Assembly (NCBI RefSeq): GCF_014873875.1
Contig: NZ_JADBEM010000001.1
Span: 8,742,001-8,806,000, forward strand
Length of the DNA: 64,000 nt
Direction: 5' to 3'
Source of the DNA: Actinopolymorpha pittospori
Lineage (GTDB): Bacteria; Actinomycetota; Actinomycetes; Propionibacteriales; Actinopolymorphaceae
Part shown: piece by piece, positions 24,290 through 31,455 of the stretch
Layout of the letters: every line of letters starts with the position of its first letter
Numbering within the stretch: position 1 is the stretch's first letter
Made by a program: the position numbers and the translations under genes
The notes under the pieces: model-generated
What the model was told of the DNA's origin: nothing
Databases searched by the model: none
What the model saw: the letters and a program-made list of their open reading frames with translations, nothing else

Positions 24290-24776
24290 CCGGCTGCGGC
24301 AGGGGACCGGCAGGCCCTTCCAGGCTTGGCCGAACCACGGTTGAACCCGGTTGATACACGGTCGACGCACTGTCGATGCATGCTCGAGGCACGCACGCTC
24401 CCGGGATGATCGAGGCATGATCGAGGGCAGCGCCGGGGAAGGGCCGGGGAAGGGCCGCTGGATGGCTCCCGGGCGGGAGGCAAGGCCGCCTTGCGTCGTC
24501 GGTCCGGACCATGGCGCGGCTCCGCCGAGCGGCTCGGAGTCCTCCTACCCAAGAGAAATCTGAGAATCCTGGCCTCTGCCGTCCACGGTGTCGGTGGGAC
24601 GTGTCAAGGTTGTGACGGTGGCCTGCTTTCGGCGGGTTCTGTCGCACCTGGCGGCTCGTCGCGTCTGGCTGGGTTGCCGCCGTTTCGGGTGCCGCCGACT
24701 GACGCGCCCGTAAGTGGCAACCGCTTCCGAAGCGGGGCACCATAGGGGTGGTTCACCGGAGTTGTGAGGAGCGCGC
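24290..24776. other. 487-bp intergenic region with phased short repeats
   Basis: Lies between the epimerase and the DivIVA-like gene, both on the plus strand. It contains the helically phased TCGA/TTGA array (24339-24430) and, 42 nt before the next gene, the palindrome CCGCTTC-C-GAAGCGG (24721-24735). No coding sequence is supported. Confidence 0.5.
24339..24430. repeat. Array of TTGA/TCGA boxes spaced one helical turn
   Basis: Boxes of the form G-T(C/T)GA-n-(G)CA begin their TYGA core at 24341, 24351, 24362, 24373 and 24384, then 24410 and 24421. Spacings are 10, 11, 11, 11, 26 and 11 bases. The cores drift from TTGA to TCGA, and later units end in GGCA. Confidence 0.5.
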
Positions 24777-25922
24777 ATGTCTGAGCCGGACGAGGGCCTT
24801 TCCCTGCTGGAGAACGGTCGGAAGGTCGGCACGTTCACCACCGTCCTCCTCGGTTACGACCGGCAGGAAGTCGACGGTGTCGTCGAGCAGCTCGACGCGG
24901 TCCTCGACGAGCGCGACCGTGCCATCGGTGAGCTGCAACGAGATCTCGCGCTGACCCGCCGGGCCCTGGAAGAGGCGGGCGAGCCCACCTGGGCCAAGCT
25001 CGGCCGGCGGGCCCAGGAGATTCTTCGGCTCTCCGAGGAGCAGGCCCTCGACGTCGAGACGCGGGCGGAGGAGGCCGCAGCCGACATCCGGGCCGACGCC
25101 CAGGCGGAGGTCAGGCGGCTGACCGACGACGCCGAGCGTGGCACCTCCGAGGTGCGCAGGCGTGCGGTCGACGAGACCGAGAAGATTCGCAACGCCGCCG
25201 AGGAGGAGGCCGAGCGGATCATCAAGGCCGCTCAGAAGCGCCGTGAGGACATCCTCAAGCAGGCGACCGACAACGCCAACCGCCAATTGCGCGAGCTGGA
25301 ACAGCAGCTGAGGACCCGTAAGCAGGGAGCCGAGCACGAGGTCGCCGCCATGCTGGCCGCGGCCGAGCGCGAAGCCGCCGAACGCCGCAGCGCCGTGGCC
25401 GGCATCCTGGAGAAGGCACAGCGCGAGGCGGCGACCGTGCACACCTCGGCGGCCGCGGCCGCCGAGCGGGTCACGAGCCACGCCGAGCAGCTCCTCCGTG
25501 ACGCCGACAAGCGTTCGCAGGAGACCGACCACCGCACCGAGGAACGCCTCCGCAACGCCAACGACCGGGTGGCGCAGGTACTCGCACGCTCTCGCCGCGA
25601 CGCTGAGCAGATTCGCAAGGAGGCCCGCGCCGAGGCCGACCGGATCGTGCGTGACGCCCAGACCAGGGCGCGCGAGGACACCACAGCGGCCGAGCGTCAG
25701 CTCGCGACCCTGCGACGCCAGCGCGACGACCTGATCGAGAGCCTCACCCGACTCCGCGACAACGTGGGCGTCATCGCCGGCGGCGTGCCCGACCAGCAGC
25801 GCCCGACGCCCGTCGCCGCCGGCGCGACAGGCCCCTCCTCGTCGGCGTCCGCGGGCAAGCCCGGCGCGTCGAGGCCCGCCGGTGAGCCGAAGCGGCCGGG
25901 CGGCGCATCGTCGGACAGCTGA
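24777..25922 (+). CDS. DivIVA-like coiled-coil protein
   Basis: A 381-residue cytoplasmic protein. Residues 15-50 resemble a DivIVA-type N-terminus (GTFTTVLLGYDRQEVDGVVEQLD); residues 55-325 are an almost unbroken coiled coil rich in Ala, Glu and Arg (RRAVDETEKIRNAAEEEAERI, AERRSAVAGILEKAQREAATV); the last 50 residues are a Pro/Ser/Gly linker-like tail. Actinobacterial proteins of this build organise polar growth or division scaffolds. ATG 24777 has GAGGAG about 5 nt upstream. A terminator follows the gene; it appears monocistronic. Confidence 0.8.
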   Translation: MSEPDEGLSLLENGRKVGTFTTVLLGYDRQEVDGVVEQLDAVLDERDRAIGELQRDLALTRRALEEAGEPTWAKLGRRAQEILRLSEEQALDVETRAEEAAADIRADAQAEVRRLTDDAERGTSEVRRRAVDETEKIRNAAEEEAERIIKAAQKRREDILKQATDNANRQLRELEQQLRTRKQGAEHEVAAMLAAAEREAAERRSAVAGILEKAQREAATVHTSAAAAAERVTSHAEQLLRDADKRSQETDHRTEERLRNANDRVAQVLARSRRDAEQIRKEARAEADRIVRDAQTRAREDTTAAERQLATLRRQRDDLIESLTRLRDNVGVIAGGVPDQQRPTPVAAGATGPSSSASAGKPGASRPAGEPKRPGGASSDS

Positions 25923-25946
25923 GGCCGCCTGAACCCCCACGGCCAA

Positions 25947-25978
25947 GCCCTCCCGTCAGGTAGCTGGGACGGGAGGGC
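25947..25978 (+). terminator. Terminator of DivIVA-like gene
   Basis: GCCCTCCCGTC pairs with GACGGGAGGGC around a ten-base loop, 24 nt after the stop codon; only a weak pyrimidine tail follows. Confidence 0.7.
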
Positions 25979-26014
25979 GCAGTCGTTCTCGACGACCAAC
26001 ACCCCGGCACCGCC

Positions 26015-26080
26015 CGACGACCTCTCGACCAACTCTCGACGACCTCCCGAGCAATCCTCGACGACCTCCCGACCAACTCT
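26015..26080. repeat. Three tandem 22-bp repeats
   Basis: Three units starting CGACGACCTC, differing by one to five bases, are joined head to tail; a partial copy precedes them near 25990. They lie about 170 nt before the AI-2E family gene. Confidence 0.75.
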
Positions 26081-26247
26081 CAATCGACCCTCGATCAGCG
26101 CGGCCACCCACGACCCGAGGTTGCCCGGCCGGGCACATCTGACCACGCCGGTCGGCATGGTGGATGCGAACACCGCCCGCACATGAGAACCTGCACAGGC
26201 GCGACCCGGACAGGTGCGACGACGGGTCCGGCAGGTCGGAGGGCGAG

Positions 26248-27558
26248 ATGGGCGAGAAGGACGTGGCAGGTACGCCTGCCCGGGGGGCGACCAACGGATC
26301 GGAGACCGCGGTGGCGGCAGAACAGTCGGTGACCGACGAGCCCGGCGCTTCGAGCGGGCAGACCGCACAGCGGACGGCAGGACGCGGCACCACCTCCTCG
26401 ACCGGACCGCTCGAGGAGAGAGGCCCGAGCACCCCGTCGACAGCGACCAGGGGTCAGCTCGGCGCCGACGACGGCGACGGCGACGAGAACGACGCGGGGT
26501 CGATGCGGCTCGGCCGGCCAGGTCCCCGCATCAGCCGGCACTCGCCGTTCTATCTCGGCTTCTTCGGCGCGCTCGGCGCGCTCCTCGCCTGGCAGCTCGC
26601 CAACATGCTCGCCTCGGCGAGCAGTGTGCTCATCCTCCTGGTCGTGTCCCTCTATCTCGCGGTCGGTCTCAATCCGCTCGTCGAGTGGTTCGTTCGACGC
26701 CGGCTGCGGCGCGGCTTCGCGGTGATGTTGGTGTTCCTCGGCGTCGCGCTCGTCTTCGCGCTCATCGGGCTCGCCATCGTCCCGGTCGTGACCGAGCAGG
26801 TCACCTCGCTGGTCAACCAGGTGCCCGAATGGTTCACCGCACTGCGCAACAACCCGAACCTCCAGGACCTGGACGACGAGTACCAGATCACCAAGCGGGT
26901 CGAGGAGTACATCACCAGCGGCGGCCTGGCCGAGCGACTCTTCGGTGGCGTCGTCGGGGCCAGCCGGATCGTGGTCAGCACCCTCTTCGGTGGCTTCACG
27001 ATCCTCGTTCTCACGCTCTACTTCCTGGGCTCCCTCCCGACCACGAAGGATGCCCTCTACAAGCTGGTCCCCCGCTCCCGGCGCGACCGCGTCTCCCTGC
27101 TGGGCGACGCGATCCTCGCCCGGGTCGGTAGCTACGTCGGTGGCCAGCTGGCGGTGGCGGCGATCGCCGCGACCGCGTCGTTCATCTTCTTCATGATCGT
27201 CGGGCTCAGCGAGTACGCCCTGGCGCTCGCCATCGTGGTGGCCGTCCTCGGGCTGATCCCGCTCATCGGTGGCGCGGTCTCCGCCGTGGTCGCGACCTCG
27301 ATCGGTCTGCTCACCGACGTCAAGATCGGCATCGCCTGCGCGATCTACTACGTCGTCTACCAGCAGATCGAGAACTACCTCATCTACCCGCGCATCATGC
27401 AGCGCTCGGTGAAGGTGCCCGGCACGGTCATCGTCATCGCGGCGATGGTGGGCGGCTCCCTGCTCGGCATCGTCGGCGCCCTGCTCGCGGTCCCGACGGC
27501 CGCGGCGATCCTGCTGCTCATCCGGGAGGTCATCCACCCCCGACTCGAGGACGCCTGA
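26248..27558 (+). CDS. AI-2E family permease
   Basis: A 436-residue membrane protein. The first 95 residues are polar, acidic and disordered, then eight membrane segments follow in the AI-2E (UPF0118, PerM/TqsA) pattern with the long polar loop PEWFTALRNNPNLQDLDDEY between segments 3 and 4 and the motif GLIPLIGGAVSAVVA. Known members export AI-2 or act as Na+/H+ antiporters; the family name does not prove a signal-molecule role here. ATG 26248 has GGAGGG 7 nt upstream. A strong hairpin follows. Confidence 0.87.
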   Translation: MGEKDVAGTPARGATNGSETAVAAEQSVTDEPGASSGQTAQRTAGRGTTSSTGPLEERGPSTPSTATRGQLGADDGDGDENDAGSMRLGRPGPRISRHSPFYLGFFGALGALLAWQLANMLASASSVLILLVVSLYLAVGLNPLVEWFVRRRLRRGFAVMLVFLGVALVFALIGLAIVPVVTEQVTSLVNQVPEWFTALRNNPNLQDLDDEYQITKRVEEYITSGGLAERLFGGVVGASRIVVSTLFGGFTILVLTLYFLGSLPTTKDALYKLVPRSRRDRVSLLGDAILARVGSYVGGQLAVAAIAATASFIFFMIVGLSEYALALAIVVAVLGLIPLIGGAVSAVVATSIGLLTDVKIGIACAIYYVVYQQIENYLIYPRIMQRSVKVPGTVIVIAAMVGGSLLGIVGALLAVPTAAAILLLIREVIHPRLEDA

Positions 27559-27597
27559 GGTCTGCTCCCAGGATCCACAGACACCCACGACACGAAC

Positions 27598-27635
27598 AGC
27601 GGGCCCCTCATCCGAGTTTGGATGAGGGGCCCGCT
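27598..27635. terminator. Bidirectional terminator between AI-2E gene and thuA
   Basis: Sixteen perfect base pairs (left arm AGCGGGCCCCTCATCC) around the loop GAGTTT, placed between convergent genes 40 nt from one stop and 49 nt from the other. Confidence 0.85.
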
Positions 27636-27683
27636 GCGTGCTCAGACGTCCGAGGTTCCTACCGCTACCGGACGGGACGGAGC

Positions 27684-28469
27684 TCAGGACTGCGCGAGCC
27701 GCGGGTCCGCGGTCGGCAGCGTCTGCCCGGACTCGTACCACCCGGTGGGACGGCGCGACACGTGCGGCGTGATGCGCTCCGCACCCTTCGGAGCGGCCCA
27801 GCCCACGGCGTTGGACAGCACCCGCTGAATGTCGGGGTGGTGGTAGACGGGGTACTCCTGGTCGCCGGGGCTGAAGTAGAACAGCCGGCCCCGACCGCGG
27901 CGGTAGGCGCAGCCGCTGCGGAAGACCTCACCGCCGGAGAACGAGCTGATGAACACCAGCTCGTCCGGCTGCGGGATGTCGAAGTACTCGCCGTACATCT
28001 CCTGCGCCGGGATCAGGATGGGGTTGGGGACGCCCACCGCGATCGGGTGGTCGGGCGCGACCGTCCAGACCATCTCCCGGTCGTTCTCGCTGCGCCAGTC
28101 GAGGGAGCAGGTGGTGCCCATCAGCTTGCGGAAGATCTTGGAGAAGTGGCCCGAGTGCAGGACGATCAGGCCCATGCCGCCGAGCACTGCCTCCTGGACG
28201 CGGTCGACGACCTCGTCCGCGACCTCACCGTGGGCGGCGTGACCCCACCAGGTGAGAACGTCGGTCTCCGCGAGCACCTCCTCGGTGAGGCCGTGCTCAG
28301 GCTCCTGCAGCGTGGCCGTGCGGACGACGACGTTCTCGCCGAGGTTCTTCGCGATGCCGGCCGCGATCGCGCCGTGCATGCCGTCGGGGTAGATCTCCTT
28401 GACCGAGGCGTCCCGCTGCTCGTGGACGTTCTCGCCCCAGACCGTCACCCTGATGGGGGACGTGCTCAT
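27684..28469 (-). CDS. thuA: ThuA domain protein (trehalose utilisation family)
   Basis: A 261-residue protein of the ThuA class, a glutamine-amidotransferase-like fold. Recognisable parts are RVTVWGENVHEQRDA, DVLTWWGHAAHGEV, GMGLIVLHSGHFSKIF, GTTCSLDWR and GRLFYFSPGDQEYPVY. In rhizobia ThuA with ThuB takes part in trehalose/maltose catabolism through 3-keto-sugars; here the partner is the Gfo/Idh/MocA oxidoreductase 72 nt upstream, which matches that pairing. No ABC transporter adjoins. The ATG has AAGGGAG upstream. Confidence 0.88.
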   Translation of the reverse strand: MSTSPIRVTVWGENVHEQRDASVKEIYPDGMHGAIAAGIAKNLGENVVVRTATLQEPEHGLTEEVLAETDVLTWWGHAAHGEVADEVVDRVQEAVLGGMGLIVLHSGHFSKIFRKLMGTTCSLDWRSENDREMVWTVAPDHPIAVGVPNPILIPAQEMYGEYFDIPQPDELVFISSFSGGEVFRSGCAYRRGRGRLFYFSPGDQEYPVYHHPDIQRVLSNAVGWAAPKGAERITPHVSRRPTGWYESGQTLPTADPRLAQS

Positions 28470-28541
28470 GTGTAGCTCCCTTTGCTGCTCGCTTCAGTGA
28501 AGTCTCTGACGGTTCGCGACGAGCCCTGCCGCGGGTCCTCG

Positions 28542-29672
28542 CTACGCCTCGATGACTGGAATCTCGCGGCCTTCCAACGAGGACTGGTAGCAGGCGTCGA
28601 TGATGCGGGCCCGCGCGAGACCGTCCCGGCCGACGTAGGCCGACCAGTCGCCGCCGCGAACGACCTTGACGAACTCGCGGACGACTGCCCGGTGGCCCTC
28701 GCCACGGATCACCCGCGGACGCACCTCGGCGGGCGCTCCGGCGACGTCGGTGTAGATACGGAGGGTGTCCTCGGCAGCGTAGTTCTCGACGCCGATCTCC
28801 GCACCACCGTCGGTGCCGTAGAGGGAGACGCCGAAGTCGTCGCCGGGCTTGCGGAACGTCGCCCAGCTCGTCTCCAGCTGGAGTACGCCGCCGCCCTCAA
28901 GGCGGAGGAACGCGGTGGCGAGGTCCTCGACCTCGTACGCCGAACCGACGGTCTGCTTGGCGGAGTACTCCGAGCCGCCGAGGCCACGCGGGCCGAGCTC
29001 GGAGAACGTCGAGGCGCTCGCGGAGAGTACCCGCGGCTCGCCCAGCAGGTACAACGCCATGTCGAGCATGTGCACACCGAGGTCGATGAGCGGGCCGCCG
29101 CCGGCCATCTCCCGGTTGGTGAACCAGCTGCCCATGCCGGGGATGCCGTTGCGGCGCATCCAGTGCGCCTTGGCGTAGTACACCCGGCCGAGCTGGCCGG
29201 CGTCGAGGTGCCGCTTGAGGATCGCGACGTCGCCACGCTCCCGGTGGTTGAAGCACACCTTGAGAACGCGGTTGGCCTTCACGGCCGCGTCGACGATGGC
29301 CTGCGCCTCCTCACCGGAGCGCGCGAGCGGCTTCTCCGACAGGACGTGTCGGCCACCCTCGAGGGCCGCGATCGCGATCGGCGCGTGCAGGTGGGTGGGC
29401 GTCGCCACACTCACCGCGTCGAGGTCGTCACGCTCGAGCAGGTCCTGCCAGCGCGCGTACAGATGGGGGATGGAGTGCTCCTTGCCGAGTTCGGCAAGGC
29501 GGTCGGCCTCGAGGCCGGCCAAGGCGATGACATCGACGTCCGGCAGCGCGAGGAAGCCCTTGAGGGCCGCCTGGCCGGCGAAGCCGAGGCCGATGACACC
29601 GACGCGGAGGGGACGGGAGGGTTCTGGCTGCCCGGCGGAAGCGGACTGCGCCGGGTTCGAGTTCGTGCTCAT
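28542..29672 (-). CDS. Gfo/Idh/MocA family oxidoreductase
   Basis: A 376-residue NAD(P)-dependent sugar oxidoreductase. The Rossmann fold is RVGVIGLGFAGQAALKGF near residue 24, the family motif is HVLSEKPLARSGEEA near 115, and the active-site region is MAGGGPLIDLGVHMLDMALYL. It is likely a ThuB-like partner of ThuA, oxidising a disaccharide or glucoside at C3; the substrate is inferred only. ATG 29672 follows TAGACT by 8 nt without a ribosome site. The frame is open upstream to 29753. Confidence 0.88.
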   Translation of the reverse strand: MSTNSNPAQSASAGQPEPSRPLRVGVIGLGFAGQAALKGFLALPDVDVIALAGLEADRLAELGKEHSIPHLYARWQDLLERDDLDAVSVATPTHLHAPIAIAALEGGRHVLSEKPLARSGEEAQAIVDAAVKANRVLKVCFNHRERGDVAILKRHLDAGQLGRVYYAKAHWMRRNGIPGMGSWFTNREMAGGGPLIDLGVHMLDMALYLLGEPRVLSASASTFSELGPRGLGGSEYSAKQTVGSAYEVEDLATAFLRLEGGGVLQLETSWATFRKPGDDFGVSLYGTDGGAEIGVENYAAEDTLRIYTDVAGAPAEVRPRVIRGEGHRAVVREFVKVVRGGDWSAYVGRDGLARARIIDACYQSSLEGREIPVIEA

Positions 29673-29680
29673 CGCGAGCC

Positions 29681-29686
29681 AGTCTA
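29681..29686 (-). promoter_or_regulatory. -10 element of Gfo/Idh/MocA-thuA operon
   Basis: TAGACT, 8 nt before ATG 29672. Confidence 0.4.
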
Positions 29687-29912
29687 GGTAGCCGGCCGGC
29701 CTTCCTCGCAGGTCAGAAGCGGGGGCGAGAGTGGCCAACCCCGGCCAGTGCACACGCCTCGTCCACGGAAGGCACCGTGACCGTGTCCACTTCGGGGCCG
29801 CCTCACCCCGCCGACGACTGTCGGTGTCCGGGCAACGCCGGTTCGCCGCCGGCTCGGCGAACTCGGGTGGTGCGGATGGTCCACGAGTGCGCGGGGCGAC
29901 CTTACGCCGACC

Positions 29913-30752
29913 TCACGTCGAGGACGGGCCTTTCGGCATCGGAACGTCGGCGAAGGCGGCGACGGTCTGGTCGGCGTAGGCGCTCGCGTCGGCGTACTCC
30001 ATCGGGCCGTCCCAGGTGCCCGGCAACGCTCCGGCCTCGGGCGCGACCCGGGCCACGATCTCGTCGAGAACGCGTTCGGCGTTGCCCACCCACAGGTGCT
30101 TGGCGCCATCGACGCCGATCACCTCAGCCTGCGGGATGGCGGCGAACCGCTCCCGCGCGGCGTCGGGTCGAAGGTAGTCGTCGAACTCCGGCACCAGCGC
30201 CGTGACCGGCTTGTCCGACGCCGCCCACACCGCGAGGTGTTCCGGCCGGGAGTACCGCAGCGACGGCGACAACAGGATCGCGCCCTCGACCGCCGGGTCA
30301 CAGCCGTGCATCAGGATCAGGTCGGTGCCGAACGACCAGCCGACCATCCAGATCTTGGGCAGCTCGGCGAACTCGGCGTACTCCAGGGCGGCGGCCACGT
30401 CGAACCGCTCGCCGTCCCCGTTGTCGAACGTTCCCTCGCTGGTGCCCTGGACGCTCGTCGTGCCCCGAGTGTTGAAGCGCACGACCGCGATGCCCGCGAG
30501 AGCGGGCAGCCGATAGGCCGCCTTACGAAAGACGTGGCTGTCCATCATCCCGCCGTGGGTCGGCAGGGGGTGTACGCAGATGAGGGTGGCCACGGGTGCC
30601 CGGTCGAGCGGGACGGCGACCTCACCGACGAGGGTCAGCCCGTCGGCGGTCTCCAGCGCGAGCGGGGTGCGGCGCGCCGGGAGCACGCTGTTGGCGCGGA
30701 TCGGGCGCGGGCCGTTCGAGTCAGGCGCGGGGGGCGGAGCGGAGCTGGTCAC
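29913..30752 (-). CDS. Alpha/beta hydrolase
   Basis: A 279-residue alpha/beta hydrolase similar to bacterial proteins with a dienelactone-hydrolase-like core. The strand-loop VATLICVHPLPTHGGMMDSHVF gives the oxyanion side, the nucleophile elbow is GWSFGTD (Ser near residue 135) and a late His in DGAKHLWVGNAERVL completes the triad with Asp in PEFDDYL. Substrate unknown. GTG 30752 lies 6 nt after GACAAT, a weak -10, and there is no spaced ribosome site. The frame is open for 64 codons upstream in Arg/Pro-rich sequence that looks non-coding. Confidence 0.83.
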   Translation of the reverse strand: MTSSAPPPAPDSNGPRPIRANSVLPARRTPLALETADGLTLVGEVAVPLDRAPVATLICVHPLPTHGGMMDSHVFRKAAYRLPALAGIAVVRFNTRGTTSVQGTSEGTFDNGDGERFDVAAALEYAEFAELPKIWMVGWSFGTDLILMHGCDPAVEGAILLSPSLRYSRPEHLAVWAASDKPVTALVPEFDDYLRPDAARERFAAIPQAEVIGVDGAKHLWVGNAERVLDEIVARVAPEAGALPGTWDGPMEYADASAYADQTVAAFADVPMPKGPSST

Positions 30753-30758
30753 CCCTCG

Positions 30759-30764
30759 ATTGTC
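30759..30764 (-). promoter_or_regulatory. Weak -10 element of alpha/beta hydrolase gene
   Basis: GACAAT, 6 nt before GTG 30752; it lacks the consensus first T. Confidence 0.3.
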
Positions 30765-30799
30765 GCGCCAGGCCCGGTCGGTGCCGGCGGGCCGGGTCC

Positions 30800-31090
30800 C
30801 TACTTGCGGCGACGGCGGTCGCGGGCCCGCCAGCAGGCCGCGTGCCAGTGCCGGCGTTCGTCCAGCCCGTCCCCCGTGAACGACGTCGGATCCATCGGCC
30901 AGGCGACGACGTGGGGCGTCGCGGGTGGGATCAACTGGTCGCAACCGGGGCAGCGGTAGGGCTTGGTACTGGTGGCACCGGTGATCTGCCGGACCACCCA
31001 GTCACCGTCCGACCACTCCTCGACGTGCTGGTGGCCGCCGACGAGGGGCCGCGTGGGTTCCGGGCGGCGGCGGGGACGTCGGCGGGGCAC
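30800..31090 (-). CDS. Small conserved actinobacterial zinc-finger-like protein
   Basis: A 96-residue basic protein. After an Arg/Pro-rich start comes DGDWVVRQITGATSTKPYRCPGCDQLIPPATPHVVAWP, then ERRHWHAACWRARDRRRRK: a CxxC pair plus His and Cys that could bind one metal ion. It resembles a conserved actinobacterial family usually annotated as ATP/GTP-binding, for which I see no nucleotide motif. GTG 31090 has GGGAGA 8 nt upstream. It precedes the alpha/beta hydrolase gene on the same strand by 47 nt. Confidence 0.75.
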   Translation of the reverse strand: MPRRRPRRRPEPTRPLVGGHQHVEEWSDGDWVVRQITGATSTKPYRCPGCDQLIPPATPHVVAWPMDPTSFTGDGLDERRHWHAACWRARDRRRRK

Positions 31091-31152
31091 GCGCTCATTC
31101 TCCCCCGCGGCCGATGGAGGCGGGAACACGGTGCCCACCCGCCGCCGTCGCC

Positions 31153-31158
31153 TACGCT
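31153..31158 (+). promoter_or_regulatory. -10 element of FmdB-like gene
   Basis: TACGCT, 6 nt before GTG 31165. Confidence 0.45.
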
Positions 31159-31164
31159 GGTGCC

Positions 31165-31374
31165 GTGCCCCGATACGAGTACCGCTGCCGGACCTGCGGC
31201 GACACCTTCGAGCACGCCCGCCCGATGAGCGAGGCGGCCGCGCCCACACCGTGCCCGCAAGGTCACGACGACACGGTCAAACTTCTGTCCACCGTCGCTC
31301 TGGCCGGTCGAGCGGGTGCCGCTCCTGCCGCCGGCGGCGGATGCTGTGGCGGAGCCTGCGGCTGCGGCGGCTGA
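31165..31374 (+). CDS. FmdB-family zinc ribbon protein
   Basis: A 69-residue protein starting PRYEYRCRTCGDTFEHARPM, the FmdB/CxxC-CxxC putative regulatory domain, with a second metal-binding pair replaced by PCPQGHDD. The C-terminus ends in a Cys/Gly-rich run (GGGCCGGACGCGG) that could bind further metal. The GTG start is supported by the -10 element at leaderless distance; an upstream ATG frame at 31114 is not. Divergent from the small zinc-finger gene with about 75 nt between starts. Confidence 0.85.
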   Translation: MPRYEYRCRTCGDTFEHARPMSEAAAPTPCPQGHDDTVKLLSTVALAGRAGAAPAAGGGCCGGACGCGG

Positions 31375-31399
31375 GCGCCACGACTCCCCCGTTGGCTGG

Positions 31400-31442
31400 T
31401 TCCGGTGAGCGGGCGGATCCCTCCGCCACCCACTCACCGGAA
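31400..31442. terminator. Bidirectional terminator between FmdB-like and subtilase genes
   Basis: TTCCGGTGAG pairs with CTCACCGGAA, and an inner stem GGCGGA/TCCGCC closes on TCCC. It lies between convergent stops at 31374 and 31456. Confidence 0.8.
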
Positions 31443-31455
31443 GCTCACCTGTCGC

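Larger units (their letters stand above)
25923..26247. other. 325-bp intergenic region
   Basis: Contains the terminator of the DivIVA-like gene, three 22-bp tandem repeats, and presumably the promoter of the AI-2E family gene. The frame in front of ATG 26248 is open but lacks any ribosome site. Confidence 0.5.

Noticed and set aside
24339..24430. CRISPR array
   Set aside because: Units are only about 11 bases, degenerate and without spacers; no cas gene is present in the window.
26248..27558. Quorum-sensing AI-2 exporter
   Set aside because: The family name AI-2E does not establish AI-2 transport, and no luxS or lsr gene is seen nearby.
26095..27741. 548-codon minus-strand frame
   Set aside because: Shadow of the AI-2E permease gene; composition is repetitive Asp/Arg/Glu and it runs through the terminator hairpin.
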